64,000 bases of DNA, from assembly GCA_004352715.1 (NCBI GenBank), contig SCFE01000102.1, positions 140,224-204,223 on the forward strand. Reading direction: 5' to 3'. The notes beneath the pieces are model-generated. The model did not search any database and had not been told where the DNA came from. It saw only the letters and a list, made by a program, of their open reading frames with translations. Origin of the DNA: Hofstenia miamia. Its lineage: Eukaryota; Xenacoelomorpha; Acoela. Positions 1 to 12,459 of the stretch are shown piece after piece. The first letter of the stretch is position 1. Each line of letters starts with the position of its first letter. The position numbers and the translations under genes were made by a program.

Positions 1-141
1 ATTTACAAAAGAGCAGTAAATTTCTAATGATACATCATAATTTACTGGCTAATGCGGCATATTTATGAGCATAAAAGCTGTTTTGAAAGAGCCCAATATT
101 TCAAAGGTATATTTTGATTTATGATGTAATGTAGGCTGAAC

Positions 142-443
142 CAGAGATGTGGTCCGGGTACCCGACCCGAAGTCGGCGATAGGCTCAGGTTCGGACGCAA
201 TAATTTGGATTTGGATGGGATACGCTTAGGAAGCAGGCGACGTAGTGTATAATAAAGTGATGGATATAATTAAATATTTAGTGTATATTTGGGTGCAATT
301 CGTGTACATTATTATATACAGTATTTTGTTTTCGTCCATTCAGAACAATTCACATCAGTGAATTGATAATCAGGTCGGGTTAGGTTGATTAAATCATGTC
401 AGGATGGGATCGGGTACAGATCTTTCTTGAATACTCATCACTG
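142..443. mobile_element. hAT-like MITE relic with CAGAGATG end
   Basis: The left end reads CAGAGATG and runs into a GC-rich patch rich in GGGTACCCGACCCG-type words. The right end reads CATCACTG after another GGTCGGGTTAGG patch. Short CAG-starting termini and GC-rich subterminal words in an AT-rich element are typical of non-autonomous hAT elements. The 8 bases on each side (ggctgaac and agataaac) agree at 5 of 8 positions, so the target-site duplication is only suggestive. A related reverse-orientation relic lies near 28285-28485. No coding potential is seen. Confidence 0.4.
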
Positions 444-1020
444 AGATAAACGACATTGATTTCGCTAAATTTTATGTTGCAACGCATAGTTTTATTATTC
501 AGTTATTTTATTTGAGAACTGTTGACACAGATAACGGTACTTGAACGTCTTTTTCAGCGTTTGCTCAAATAAAACCGATCCCATCACATGAGCCTATCTT
601 GTGCTCATTACAAATAGTGTCTAGTACTAATACGTTCATTTCAATAGAAAATAAATACAAAGCGCGATCCTAGATGTACAAGGGGTTTTTCCTAAAATTA
701 TTATAAAACGATTAGTATTTTTGCAAAAGCTTTGTATCTGCCAATGGGTGCTTAACATCATCTGAGCAAGTTCAGATGAAAGCATATGATAGCATTTTTA
801 CTTACTTTTTGATCTTATTTTTTCCGATGCAAACTTGATGTTATTCTTACCAAAACTCAACCTAGGCATTAATGACATGATGAACAGTCTGGTTTTTTAA
901 AAAAATATTTAACGTGTAACACAACGAAAGTTTTTAAGGTATGCGATAAGCAGTTTTTTAATGAAAGTATTAGCCTGAGATTTTATTCCTTGATCAAACG
1001 GAATTTGATATTGGATGCAC
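444..1020. other. AT-rich intergenic DNA
   Basis: No open frame with recognisable similarity, no clear RNA gene and no intact repeat ends are visible here. Confidence 0.5.
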
Positions 1021-1024
1021 ATGC

Positions 1025-1348
1025 ACAGGTTGTATTTTTTACTATGCTCGGCTCGCTTAAATTTTGAGTAAGTTCGCCTCGCCACATAATCTCTTTTAAT
1101 AAGGCTCGATATTTTTTAAAAATATTGCGCTATCCGAATTTTTTACATAGTTCTTCCTATTATTTAATAAACATTTCTAAAATACGATTATAAGAAAGGC
1201 ATATTGAATGAAAAAATAAGAAAAATCTGTATAATCAAATTAACAAACAGTACTTTAAAGTTGATTTGCTTAAAAAGGCTCTTTTTGGGTTCGTTGTATA
1301 TCCAATACTCTGCTCAAGCTCGTCTCGGCTCGCCTCTTTGACAAGTCT
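1025..1348. repeat. Dispersed repeat with GCTCGGCTCG ends
   Basis: The left part carries GCTCGGCTCGC and the right part carries GCTCGTCTCGGCTCGCC followed by TTGACAAGTCTG. The last motif is the reverse complement of the terminus of the 71-bp hAT MITE at 36652-36722 (CAGACTTGTCAA). I read this as a longer, degraded member of that family. The left terminus is not sharply defined. Confidence 0.35.
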
Positions 1349-3612
1349 GGTGTTTTGCGAGTAGCGGTAACCTTCGGGATTTTTCTTGAAGAAGTTAAAT
1401 GCACATGTTTGCTCATCAACCGCTTCTTGGAATCTTTATAATTCTTCGTCAAAGTAGTTGAAAACTACATCCACACACCTGTGCTTTGGACCACGTCTGC
1501 CCCCATTTTCAAATTCGTCGTCTATTGGATTGCTGAAGTTCTGTTGCTAAGATTCCTTAAATTATAAGGAAAATGTAAATAGTCATTTAATTGAATTTAA
1601 GTTTACCGCATATATGCATCCCCCATTTTAGAATTGAAGTTTGATCTATTTCCATTCTTGGAAAAAACTTATTTGTAACCAAGTTAGTTTGGATTATCTG
1701 ATTTTATGAATTGATTAGCTAAGAGATTTGGATATTACAAGACGATTATCAATTCTTATTTGTATTTTCACATTCTTGCATCTCTTTCGACCCCCATATA
1801 TTTTCACTGGCCTGTAAATTGCTTTTATAAACTAGTCAAACTACACCTTTGTTACCACCAACTCTAATATACATCATTTCGAAAACCAATGGGTCCGCAA
1901 TTTTTCACTATTAATGCAAGACATGTACTTATAGTATCAAAGATTTTTCATGACGACTTCAGAACTTTTAAAACACCCTAGTTTTCTATATGATTTTGTA
2001 AAGGTTTCCAGCAATGCAACATTTTTACATAATATAAGTATAAAATGAGTGATGAATCTATAAGCTTCGGCAGCTAGTAATAGCTGCCTCCAAATTTGTT
2101 TGATTTAGTGTAAACTTCTTGAAGCGGCGTTTGCTACAACGTATGTAAACAAATTGTCTTCCTGCACAAACTCAATATAAATATTCATCTAGTATTGAAT
2201 TTACAATGATACTAAACAATATTTAATTTAATGATGCTCTAGCCCTAGGGTTTTATTCTTTTGTTTATCGTTTGTTTATCGATTCGTTTATGACTTATAA
2301 AACCGGTTTTCGATTCGGTAATAGATTATTATTAATTTCTCATTTTTATCGAAATAAGCGGTACGTCTGAATTGGCACAATATTTTGCGCCTGGGTTTTG
2401 ATGCAAAATAGTATTTATGAGTTATTATGGCCTCTTATAATGTTCTTCAACATCGTTGTACGAGGAGTGATCAAAAAGCAATGACGGTAGTTTGTTTCAA
2501 ATGAGTAGGGAATATGGTTTGGTTAGGAGAAAATGAAGCGCACCCTAAAAGTTTGCAAGAAAGATTCGATTATTTATTCAGCGCACACATCCAATTATTA
2601 CATGTGTAGACGTCACATCCAAAATTCTATAATTGTCCCAAGTTGAGATGGAAGCTCCTTGATATTTTGCCGCAAATTTATAAATATTAATCGTCAGGAA
2701 ATGCCAACATTTCCTTCCAGGCATTTTTCTTTCTATTGCATGGTTTTTGCACATAATCAGACTTCCAACTTCGTTTTTAGAAGATAAACATCTTTCTCAT
2801 TTGAGGCATGCGCTGGAATTTGTGTTTCTAAGTTCAATTTTTTAACCTAATTCATTTGATTTTTTAGATTAAAAATTGAAAATATTTTAAAAACCGATGA
2901 ATTTTCGATTATCAATTCGATTAATCGCTCATCACTATCTTTACTGTTAATAATTACTTCGTATTCATGATTTTTAAAGTGATACGGTACTGTAAAACCT
3001 GGCTCCTTGCGTAAGCGTTCAACTGCGAAATAGTTGAACCATGTAAATACTTTTGTTAAAACTGACCCGGTTTAAAAAACACGAAATGTACTGTTAGCCC
3101 ATTTCTTGCGAATGTGCTAAATGTAGAACCTTAAGGTAGTCATGTTTTTTGCAGGCTTACTTGTTTAATGTTCTGTATACGTTTAATCTTTAGTGATTCT
3201 TACTATTCAAGTTAGTTTTTACAAGATGGGAGCTGCAAAAACAAATTGCAGTACAAATGAAAATTAATATTCTCTTTTGTTTATTCTGTATATGCCTAAT
3301 GATAGATCCCTCATTTCTTTGTCGATTTTTCATTCAAGTCACTAATTTAATGAATGTTCACTTACCACATTTTAAATCGAAATATTCGGAATTTAGCACA
3401 CCCGGCATTTGAGTGACATTTCGGAAAATTTTCTACAATGTTTCTCCACAATTGGATTATACAGTTTAATCGGTATTTTCCAATGTTCCTAATAAATTAA
3501 ATATAATAATGTTATTGGAGAGAGTCTTACTAAATGTAAGTTTGAGCCATTTTGTTGCACGTTGTATACATTATTTCTAACCCTGAACCACGAGAAGACA
3601 TACATTCTTGTG
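1349..3612. other. AT-rich intergenic DNA
   Basis: No gene is supported. The short open frames here have no recognisable motif and the composition of the surrounding DNA. Confidence 0.5.
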
Positions 3613-3992
3613 CAGAGGCCCGCTTAGGAATTTTAAAACAGGGGACTCATACCCATTTTTACTGAAAAATATTGTAAACAAAACGTTTTTTGAACAAAAG
3701 TAAATTTACACAAAATGCAATAGTCGGTTTTAGCAGCAAATCGATTGATGGCATCTTGAATTAAAGTGAAATATTTTCAATTTTGAGGAAAAGAGAACAT
3801 TTTAATTAAGTGTTCGCAGCTGGTCCCAAAGGAGGGGGGGGGGGGNNNNNNNNNNNNNNNNNNNNNNNNNNNNNNNNNNNNNNNNNNNNNNNNNNNNNNN
3901 NNNNNNNNNNNNNNNNNNNNNNNNNNNNNNNNNNNNNNNNNNNNNNNNGGGGGGGGGGGGGGGCGTTGTTCGCGCCCCTAAACGCGCCACTG
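3613..3992 (-). mobile_element. hAT-like MITE interrupted by a 103-N gap
   Basis: The body is the reverse complement of the intact 225-bp MITE at 9043-9267, sharing the stretch that begins with the motif GTTCGCAG and ends near AATCGATTGATG. The right terminus is CTAAACGCGCCACTG and the left terminus begins CAGAGGCCCGCTTAGG. Flanking octamers ttcttgtg (3605-3612) and ttatagtg (3993-4000) match at 6 of 8 positions, as expected for an aged hAT target-site duplication. The gap at 3846-3948 sits inside a poly-G run that corresponds to the CCCCC patch of the intact copy, so its true length is unknown. Confidence 0.65.
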
Positions 3993-4000
3993 TTATAGTG

Positions 4001-5700
4001 TTAAAAGAATATTCATGTATTTAGCAAACATACTAGCAATGAGTCTTTTTAGTAATCATATTATAGCATTAATTGTCGAATGAAGTTGAACGATGACAAA
4101 TGAATAAATAGAAACGGACTGCGTTTACATTATTCCAACTGACGACGTTCAATCAGATTATTATTGGTTCAAAAATAGACTTATAGCCATTTTGTAAAAC
4201 ATTTTAATTTTTAAATTCAGGCTATCAATGCATTGCTAATACCGGATGTTCTAGATTTAGCCTATGTCAGATATCTATGATCATGAAGATAAATTTCTTT
4301 AAGACTTCTTTAAGATCGAGGATTTGATGGCATTATTTCTTTTAGAAAAATGAATATGTTGTTTAAATTAAGCATATTAAATTTGGCCGACTTAAATTGG
4401 TTGAAAATTTCCTTTAAAACTATTTCCACTAGTGTTACTTTTACGTAACAAACCGATTTGCCCGCATTTTGGAAAATGAAGATATGTACTTATGCTTAAA
4501 TTACATACAAATAAGAATTTATATTCAATAATAAATCGATTTTGTAAAATATATTCAAATTATTTCCATGCCTAGTGCTCAGATAATGAGGCGGGAACAA
4601 CAAATTCCCTGAAATATTTTGTTTTTTTGAAGACAATCTGCGTGAGTCCCGTCCAGGCACGCCATGCGGAAAGTCAGAGGTTGTCGCGCTGTGGTGTTTT
4701 TTTGATTTGAAATAGCTTCATTAGTTTGTGAGTTATAGCCGTTTAAAAATGTTTTGTTGAAGTCCTCCCAGATTTTGAAAAATTCCTAGTGGAAATAGGG
4801 TTAATGTCAGGTTGGCCTAAAATATAAAAAATCCGTCCGTGCTAAGTTTTATAGTTTAATTTTGTCATCTGTGCGTGTTGATCCCCAAACAAGAATTCTG
4901 TTTCAATGTTGCCCTTTTTTAATCTGAAAAGATTTTTAAAAGATTCTCCACTTGGATTAGTATTATATTCTTTTCATTTCTCTTTTGTACATGATTCTCT
5001 TTTGAAGAAGAACGCTAAGAAAGTCTTGAGATGTAATAAATTTTCCAAAAACCAGGATCTTAAAGTGTGTCTAACACTTGCAAAAATTTTTTCAGGCTAC
5101 TTCTTTGTTTTCAACACCGTTTCATTACTATAAGCATTTGAACTTGATGTTTTCAAGAACTTTCAAGATGTGAATTGATTACGTGTTTCAATTTGAATTG
5201 CTCATTTTACGTGAACATTTCGCATTTGCCGGTTAATTGCACGTAGTATGATTTTTGTGGTCAGGCCAATATTTAAGTCATACTAGATGTATCTTCTGCA
5301 CGTGTAAGTTGATTGCTATAATATTATACGAACGCTTAACTGCAAATGTTTCAGCGATATGGGCCTGATAAGGACCTAATTAATCTTTATAGAACACGCC
5401 GATATTAAATGTCTAAAATTAGACTCTCAGTAAACACAGTTTTCTCAAGCATATGCGAAGTATCTCGCTTTTAAAATTTAATGCAGTTTCCATGTTTAAG
5501 TAGCAAACGCATTTAATTAAAGGAAGTTTTTGAGAGTGGCAAAGCTCTTTATAATATGGTTCAACTTCAACGCCGAGGATTCCCCTACTGAGTTTTAGTT
5601 ACATTAAAAATAGAATATTCTCGAACTGAAATTTTTTAATTCAAACGTTTCCAGGACCAAATATAGACTAAGCGTTAAAATCATTTTGTACTTTAACAGA
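4001..5700. other. AT-rich intergenic DNA
   Basis: Nothing is supported here. A GC-richer patch near 4635-4700 stands out, but it has no recognisable tRNA-type promoter boxes or other structure I can name. Confidence 0.45.
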
Positions 5701-6060
5701 GAAAGGCATGCGTTGGGCAGTGCTTGGGGCTAATTATTGAAAAAGATGGGAAGAAAAAATAGACCGAAATTGAAAAAACTTACTATTGTGCAACAATGCA
5801 TGCAAGTCACTATAAATCCAGTGAATGCTATGTAAGTTATAAACAATGTTTATAAAAATAAAATTTACATTTTGAAGTTTTTATTTAGTGTCATATAGTC
5901 TTCTAAGTGTAAACGAAGGATTTTCAATTTCAGCGTGTATATTTTATTTAAAGTTTCTATTCCAAATTTTAATGTTGCAAACTGAAATTTGAGAAAGTTT
6001 TTTGACAAATATTGGCATTAATTTAAATGGGCTGGGCTTGGGCATGGATTTTTGTCCCAT
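5700..6060. repeat. Relic of GGGCTGGGCTTGGGC dispersed repeat
   Basis: This stretch has GTTGGGCAGTGCTTGGGGC at the left and GGGCTGGGCTTGGGC at 6028-6042. Between them lies an AT-rich core similar to the cores at 38745-39010 and 48951-49200, with words such as TTTATAAACAAT, AAAATTTACATTTTGAA and TGTATATTTTATT. I interpret it as a degraded non-autonomous element, probably of the CAGAGATGGGC hAT type. Confidence 0.4.
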
Positions 6061-6477
6061 GTCTTTCTCTGAGCTTAAATCACCCGTTCGCGACGAATTT
6101 CCGTGTTTTCCAGAAAGATAAGTATGAAATAACAACCAACGCGCATATTATATATGTATAGTTAATACTGCTTAGTAAATACTAGCCTAATAATTACTAC
6201 TAGTTGAATCCGTGTGGATTACACGAAATAATATTTTAATGCTATATTGTTCTTAGCAGAGATGGAATCGGATCCAAAATGTCGGCTGAGCGTGGGGCTC
6301 AATTTTCTGCTAATGTCCATCTTGTTTGAAATAGATTGCTTTTTGTATCTGTAGTTGTTCACGCACAAGAAGCAAATTCGTTTCTGATTGGCGTGACTTT
6401 GATTATGAGTGGAAATTGATAATTGCGCTGCCAAAACTCCAAAAAATTCATTTCTTTGCTTATTTTAAGTTTTGTAG

Positions 6478-6880
6478 TAGAGATAAGCGCGGTAAAGGTT
6501 TTTTAAAATTATTGCCACCTCAGGGAAAAAAACTTCACCGCTAACCACCACAATGTCAGTTCTTTACGGCAAAGCACCGCAACCGCAATAAATGAAATTT
6601 TATGGATCATTCGTAGAAAAGTTTAAAGACAATTTTTTAGGTATTTTGTGATTTCAATCAATTTTATTAGGGTAGTATCAATTTTTGCGTTAAATATGTA
6701 AAAATTACTTTTAATATTTTTTTATGTGAAGTCTATTGCTTTTGCTTCAGAAACAGTTTTTTGAGAAATACTTAGAAATTTTAAATCTTAAAACAAAATA
6801 CGTTATCTGTATAACTTTTATGCCACCGCAAGTTGTTTTAATTCTACCGCTAACCATCATTGTTATAGGTCATTATTATT
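6478..6880 (-). mobile_element. MITE with GCGGT/ACCGC subterminal repeats (copy 1)
   Basis: The left end reads AGATAAGCGCGGT and the interior carries many ACCGC and CCACCGC words. The interior is the reverse complement of 18712-19206: both contain a stretch around GTTTTAATTCTACCGC and one around TTAGGGTAGTATCAA. A third, more degraded relative lies at 35030-35330. The repeated GCGGTGG words at both ends suggest transposase-binding subterminal repeats of a hAT-like element. The inner (right) end is approximate. Confidence 0.5.
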
Positions 6881-9034
6881 ACTATAGTCTTGTCGGCAGA
6901 AGTTTTTGGCCATTAGCTTTATTGAATATAGTTTCTTTTAGCCTCGCACCAAACCCATCACTTTCATTTGCAAATTATTTCTATTTCATGTTTCTAACAG
7001 TTTAAGTTCTTGTGATCTGAGTTATGCACAACCACTAGTAAGTGCATCGTGTGTTTTTATGAATCAAAAGATGAAATCTCAAAATTGTACCTAATGAACT
7101 ATCATTTAAATGTAGCATCCAGACAACCACCGTTGAATATAACCATGTTGCCAAATATTTATTTCAATTTATTTCTTAATGTATGACATGACACAAATTG
7201 AGATTATATGTCACGGAAATTAACCGTTTGTGTGTTTTGAGAAATGTTGTCGATGAACGAAAACGTTGGCATCAATACCAAGCTTGAACATTGAACCATT
7301 GAATTGAAGTGATTTATTGGATTAGATCCCAGCACTGTTATAATATCGTCATGTTAAACAATGTAATTGGAAAAAAATGAAAGTATTGAAATACATCAAG
7401 GCTTCCGTTATCATGAGGAGGCGCAAATTGTGCAATTATTTAGTATGATTGTAGGCTCATAAAACTAAAAAATATTTTGTTTTTTCAAAATATATTTTAA
7501 ATCGACTATTTGATTCGTAAATTTCTTTATTTTTTGTGAAAAGCCTTATCAAAATTCAAGATAAGCTAGATATTCTGAGGCCATTCTTTAAAAAAGTTTT
7601 TTACAACCCCGCAAGTTTTCAGCAAGATATTATTGTTTTACTATATATTTATAACACGTTTTATGCAATGCATACTCAGTTTGAAGTAATATTAATTTTA
7701 TAATTAGATCAAAACAAGAGCAATATTTCTTAGTTTTTTGGTCAAATATTGTTGTCAAAATACTAAACTTTTAGGTCCAAAAAATAATCGCCCTAGTTAT
7801 CATCCAATTGCAGAATTTCTATTGCTTTCTCTATAACCAGTCATTATTTCTTTATAATTGGGACTTTGAGCTTGAGGAAAGGGTGGACTTTTCTCCATTA
7901 ACGTTTTTTATTAAATAAAGTATGAAAAAATATTTGTATTTCTTTTTAGCGCCAAAAAATCGTGCATTATATCCACTGGCTCCGCCTTCCAGGTGATGGA
8001 AATCGATTTTTTATAAGAATGGTGTTATATAATCCAGACTCAACATTTCGACGTATTATGTTGATACTTATGCATGCATCTATCTATTTACTGATTTTTA
8101 TTGCTATTAACCGATATCTCGTAAGTTTCCTTGAGAATTGTCAATACGTATCTGGTTGAAGGTAATATTTGTAATGCCATTGCTCAAATATTTTTTGCTA
8201 AGGCCAGCTAACCATATACACATTTTTTATGTCACTAAACAATAATTTCTTTTTGCAGTTAAGCAAAAGTGAGCAATATTTGATTATAAGCAATCGGGCT
8301 TTTAACTGGAAAAGCATATCACATGGAAAAAATTCAAGGGCAAGTTTAAGGTTAAGCCATGTAAAATTTCACTAGTTTATTCATTTTCAATTCTTGATGC
8401 CGTGCTTCCCTTGCTATGTCTCCTATCTTTTAAAATTCTTTGAAATTTGCTATGCATATCAGTTCAAGCAAACCCATCTTGGATGTTATAATTTTGTTAT
8501 TGGAAATCCTTTACTGGCTTTGAGCCATATTGTCTACCGAATAATCATAACTTGCAATTTTTATTACATTGCTATTACCACATGTATATCCTACGTACAT
8601 CTCACGATCATCCACCATATTTTACATAATTGCCATTATGGCCAAAATGTATAGACGAATTTTAAAATATGATTAGTATGGATGGTTAACAAGTTTCACC
8701 TTACCATGCATTCCCATACAAATAACGGCACCCTAAGCTAGGGTAGGACCCAAGCCCGTACATAATCTGTAGTCCGTATCTGTAAAAATAGGCCCATTTG
8801 TTTGTCCCGGCCAGTATCCTAAGCCCGTAATGCCCGTAACAAAAAATCCTTGAATTGTCCTATGATATACCTGTATACTTAAATGGTCATAGTAACCATC
8901 ATTGAAGTTTATGGTCAAGAACCAAATTTTGAATATTTGTTGACAACACTGAGAAGTGACATTATATAAAGTTTCCAGTAGATTTATCAACGCGTTTTGT
9001 CAATTCATTGAGTAAGCGTGTATCAAATGTCATA
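6881..9034. other. AT-rich intergenic DNA
   Basis: No gene is supported. A GC-richer stretch at 8729-8850 repeats the word GCCCGTA several times and looks like the subterminal part of another degraded element, without definable ends. Confidence 0.45.
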
Positions 9035-9042
9035 ATTATTAT

Positions 9043-9267
9043 CAGTGGCGCATTTAGGGGGCAGGAGGGGCGACCGCCCCCTCTTTGGGGCCAACTGCGA
9101 ACACTTTAAAAAATGTTCTCTTTTCCTCAAACTTGAAAATAGTTCACGTTAATTCAAGATGTTATCAATCGATTTGCTGCTCGATTGCATTTTGTATAAG
9201 CTTATTTTTGTTCAAAAAACATTTTTTTGTGCATTTTTTTTCTGTAAAAATACTAAACGCGTCACTG
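9043..9267 (+). mobile_element. Intact 225-bp hAT-type MITE
   Basis: The left terminus reads CAGTGGCGCATTTAGGGGG and the right terminus reads CTAAACGCGTCACTG, which are imperfect inverted repeats of each other. The element is flanked by a perfect 8-bp direct repeat, ATTATTAT, at 9035-9042 and 9268-9275. An 8-bp target-site duplication with CAG...CTG ends is diagnostic of hAT superfamily transposition. There is no coding capacity, so it must have been mobilised in trans. The low-complexity duplication is the only weakness. Confidence 0.8.
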
Positions 9268-9275
9268 ATTATTAT

Positions 9276-11145
9276 TGACAAGACATCAAGCTTCTATTAC
9301 ATTGTAAAATATGTAAATTATATTAATTAAATTCACATGCTGTTGAACGTCTTCAGAAGTTAAAACTTTACGGTTCATTCCTTACAATATAATGTATTTG
9401 AGTACTATATCTTTATCAATGCAATGTCGGAAAACGAGTTTGCCTACCCCTTATATAAATATCGATTTCATTAATAAAATTGTTCACTGAGTTTTACCCT
9501 TTGTAGTCTAGCAACTAATATATTATAATTTGAAGTCTTACTTCGCTATTTGATCACCCAATATATATTATAATTACACATTTTTGCCCAATCCGTAATG
9601 TGATTGCTTTTTTTAATGATGAACATATATTTATGACATTGATAGGCCTATGCGCCTACACAAGACCCGAGATTCGAAATCCGCCAACTCGATCTGAATA
9701 AAAATATTCCTACTTAGTGTTCTAAATATTGTTGTATTCTTTAAATTTGGTGTCTGTTCAAATGCTCGAGGAATATAACGTTTTTACTCACTTTTTTTAA
9801 ATCGATTTAATGTCGGATACTGAGCTTTAATTTCATGCAGCTCTATTGATTTCTTAAAACACTTTTTAATCTTATTACAACTATGTTTTCTATGCCGACA
9901 TTCTGGTTTCACTGTTATGGAGATTCGTTCAAAAATGCGCATGTAATGTTGTTAGATAAATCTAAGAATATCTCTGAGAGTTTTCATTAGATAAACAATA
10001 ATGAACAACGAAATGAGAATGTTTAGCGCTTCAGCAGATTTCGTTAATTGAGCTCATTTCGTCTATTCAATATTTTTAATGAATCATTCTTTTCACTTTC
10101 AATTTCTTTCCAGTAATCAATTAGAGATTTTGATGAATGATTTCTGTGGAAGACAAGGATGGGATTTACAGGAATCTGGTTAAATCCATATGTACATGGG
10201 TGAATTCATCAATTGACAAGTAACTGTTATTTTTACTATTAAGAAAACACTGTTCAACAATTATTCAAAAATGTGCAACTAAATTGACAAAAAGTGTATT
10301 TTTTTACAAGAAAACGTTTAAACATTTAAAACAATGTTTTTTTGCTTTGAGACATACCCAGCTCAAGGTACGAAAATTTTGCTAAAAACACATATAGTAG
10401 CAAACATTGAATTATGATAAACTTATCAACATTCATTTTTCAACAGGTCTTGTTTAAAACATACCAACCGTGTGCAACAATAAAAATGGTGTTTGTATTT
10501 TAAGTTTACCCTCATGTTTCGGTATTGCAAAACAATTTATTTATTTTTTATTAATGAGTAATATTTCCAAGTACCTATATTACCAATTGCCAGGGTGCGT
10601 TTGTATTTAAAATGATAATTACTGTGTTGTTAGCAGTATATTTGACGGTTTTTACCAAGAGTTTTTTACATTATAGTTTTTAACAGAACAATGAAGGGGC
10701 ATAGATAATAAACATTTGTAAATATCAATGACAGATATTTGAGTGAGCAACTTGAATTGGGAAGTTGGATCTCTTGCACTAAAAAGGCTGATGTTAACTC
10801 CACCCTTGCAGGGATAGAATGAGTATTTCCTCCTGTTTCATTTGTACACTTTACAATCTGTTCCGTAAATAGGCTTTCGGCCTTCATCAAAATATTTAAC
10901 ATTAATATATTGATTAATATTAGAGACAATATAAAATATACAATTTCTCCAGATTATCTTCAACATGGATTTTCTGATTTAAAAAAAAATAATTGCTCTC
11001 GACGTTTGAAAGGTTGACACGTTCAAATTTGTGAAGAAGTCCTCAAAAATTCCAATAAATGGATGAAGACATTCTTCAGTGATGAATCAATATTCAAGTT
11101 TACATCATCTTTTCTCATATATGCATACATATATATATAAATATN
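9276..11145. other. AT-rich intergenic DNA
   Basis: No gene or repeat with clear ends is seen. The segment finishes at a single N (11145) that joins two contigs. Confidence 0.45.
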
Positions 11146-11184
11146 CTAAAAATAAAAGGGATAAAAATTTTTAAGACCCTCTAA

Positions 11185-11220
<36 letters not shown>

Positions 11221-11259
11221 TTAGAGGGTCTTAAAAATTTTTATCCCTTTTATTTTTAG
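11146..11259. repeat. Perfect 114-bp palindrome around a (TA)n core
   Basis: Two 39-bp arms (11146-11184 and 11221-11259) are exact reverse complements and flank a (TA)n tract. The left arm starts immediately after the single N at 11145. The right arm is probably the terminal inverted repeat of the adjacent mariner relic, because it lies about 37 bp beyond the transposase stop codon. The left arm is either the terminus of a second element in head-to-head arrangement or a fold-back assembly artefact. Confidence 0.7.
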
Positions 11260-11296
11260 CAATTTAAGAACCAAATGGAAATGAAACAAATATACT

Positions 11297-11890
11297 TTAT
11301 ATGACATAAGAACCACCAATTTCGATGACATGTTGCATATGAAGCTTCAGCTTTTCCATTTCCTTTGCAAAACGATTTTCAGGAATGTGTCTTAGAACCT
11401 GCAACGCGGCTGTTTCGCTACAGGAAGTTAATTTTTTTAATTTTGCTTTCAAATGAGCGTTCGCCCACCGATCCAGAATATTTAATTCTGATGAATAAGG
11501 AGATAGGCGAGCCATTTCGACTTTCCTCCGTTGCAAAAGCAATCGTATCTTTCCCCACGTGAGGCGAGCATATCAAGCCTGAACATTAAATCAGATAGCC
11601 TTGCAGGATTCTTTCTTAATGTACGCAAGCGATCACCAGTCTTCTTTAGGAATTGAATGTACACTGACGCAGTTAATGTCTGTCCATAAAGCATTGCCTG
11701 AACAGAAAATTTATTTCCAGTCAAGCAAATTCCCACTGGTTAAATAGCAACACCACAATTTCACGGTTGAATAAGCAGGGTGTGAATCAGGAAATGCTGT
11801 AGAAAGTTTCTTATAAATGTTTATTTGTGTTGATTCATTTTTAATTTCAACGTAACAATAGATTTGAGTATAATCGAATCTACATTCCAT
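11297..11890 (-). pseudogene. Mariner-type transposase relic, internally deleted and frameshifted
   Basis: Reading down the minus strand from an ATG at 11888-11890, the first part resembles a mariner N-terminal helix-turn-helix region, with the words LSTAFPDSHPAYSTVKLWC. After an in-frame stop and frame change, a catalytic-domain piece follows (11736-11540) with YGQTLTASVYIQFLKK. It contains RLDMLAS in the place of the usual second-aspartate motif. After another frame change, the C-terminal piece (11542-11297) has LSPYSSELNILDRW, which carries the third catalytic aspartate. The two aspartates are about 101 nucleotides apart, consistent with the DD34D spacing of mariner once one frameshift is allowed. 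The region with the first aspartate appears deleted. The element cannot encode an active enzyme. It lies next to the palindrome that probably contains its terminal repeat. Confidence 0.75.
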
Positions 11891-11949
11891 TGCACCTGTA
11901 AAAGGGAAAAGACAAATATTGAAATAATTAGATTTAAGTTTATATTNCG

Positions 11950-12250
11950 AAATTATGGGTAATAGTGGTTTCTAAAGAGATGTGTCTTCAGATCTTTCTT
12001 AAAAGTCACTAATGACGAGGACTGCTTGATGTAAATCGGTAGCTTATTCCAAAGCAGTGTCCCTGAAGCAGAAAGGAAACCCTGACATTTTATGGAACAA
12101 TTTGTAGATTTTACCTTTATGATTACTTATGGCTTTTGTAAAAGTGTGAAGGCATGGGACACTAATCTTGCACACAGTATTTTTAAGTTACAAAGAAACT
12201 GAGTCCATCTTTTTCTAATTACGAATCATTGTCATTCGTCAGAAGTTGTT
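11950..12250 (-). pseudogene. 3' end of a LINE reverse transcriptase (CR1/L2-like)
   Basis: On the minus strand a frame reads GTLLWNKLPIYIKQSSSL followed by VTFKKDLKTHLF and a stop (about 12075-11950). This W-N-x-L-P-x-x-I ... F-K-x-x-L-K-x-x-L motif is the usual C terminus of CR1/L2/Rex-type non-LTR polyproteins. Upstream sequence up to about 12250 is compatible with more of the same ORF but is broken by stops. A single N at 11945 separates it from the mariner relic. Confidence 0.65.
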
Positions 12251-12406
12251 AAACTTACTAATTGATCCAAATTTCAGGCGTCGTTTTATTTTAAAATTTG
12301 AAGACTTGTATAAGAAGGCTTTTGACAAGTGAAACTGGTTCTGAAAGGATCCAGTCCCTGGATCATTTGAGAAACAGTTTTACTTGTAAAAGTGGATTCC
12401 AGTACC

Positions 12407-12459
<53 letters not shown>

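Noticed and set aside
6736-7005. 89-codon hydrophobic frame at 6736-7005
   Set aside because: It overlaps the GCGGT-type MITE at 6478-6880; the hydrophobicity follows from T-rich sequence.
7962-8159. 65-codon frame beginning near HYIHWLRLPGDGNRFF
   Set aside because: No recognisable family, no convincing splice sites, and the second half is plain T-rich sequence.
9670-9700. GAGATTCGAAATCC as a tRNA/SINE B box
   Set aside because: No matching A box at the right distance and no tRNA-like fold could be seen.
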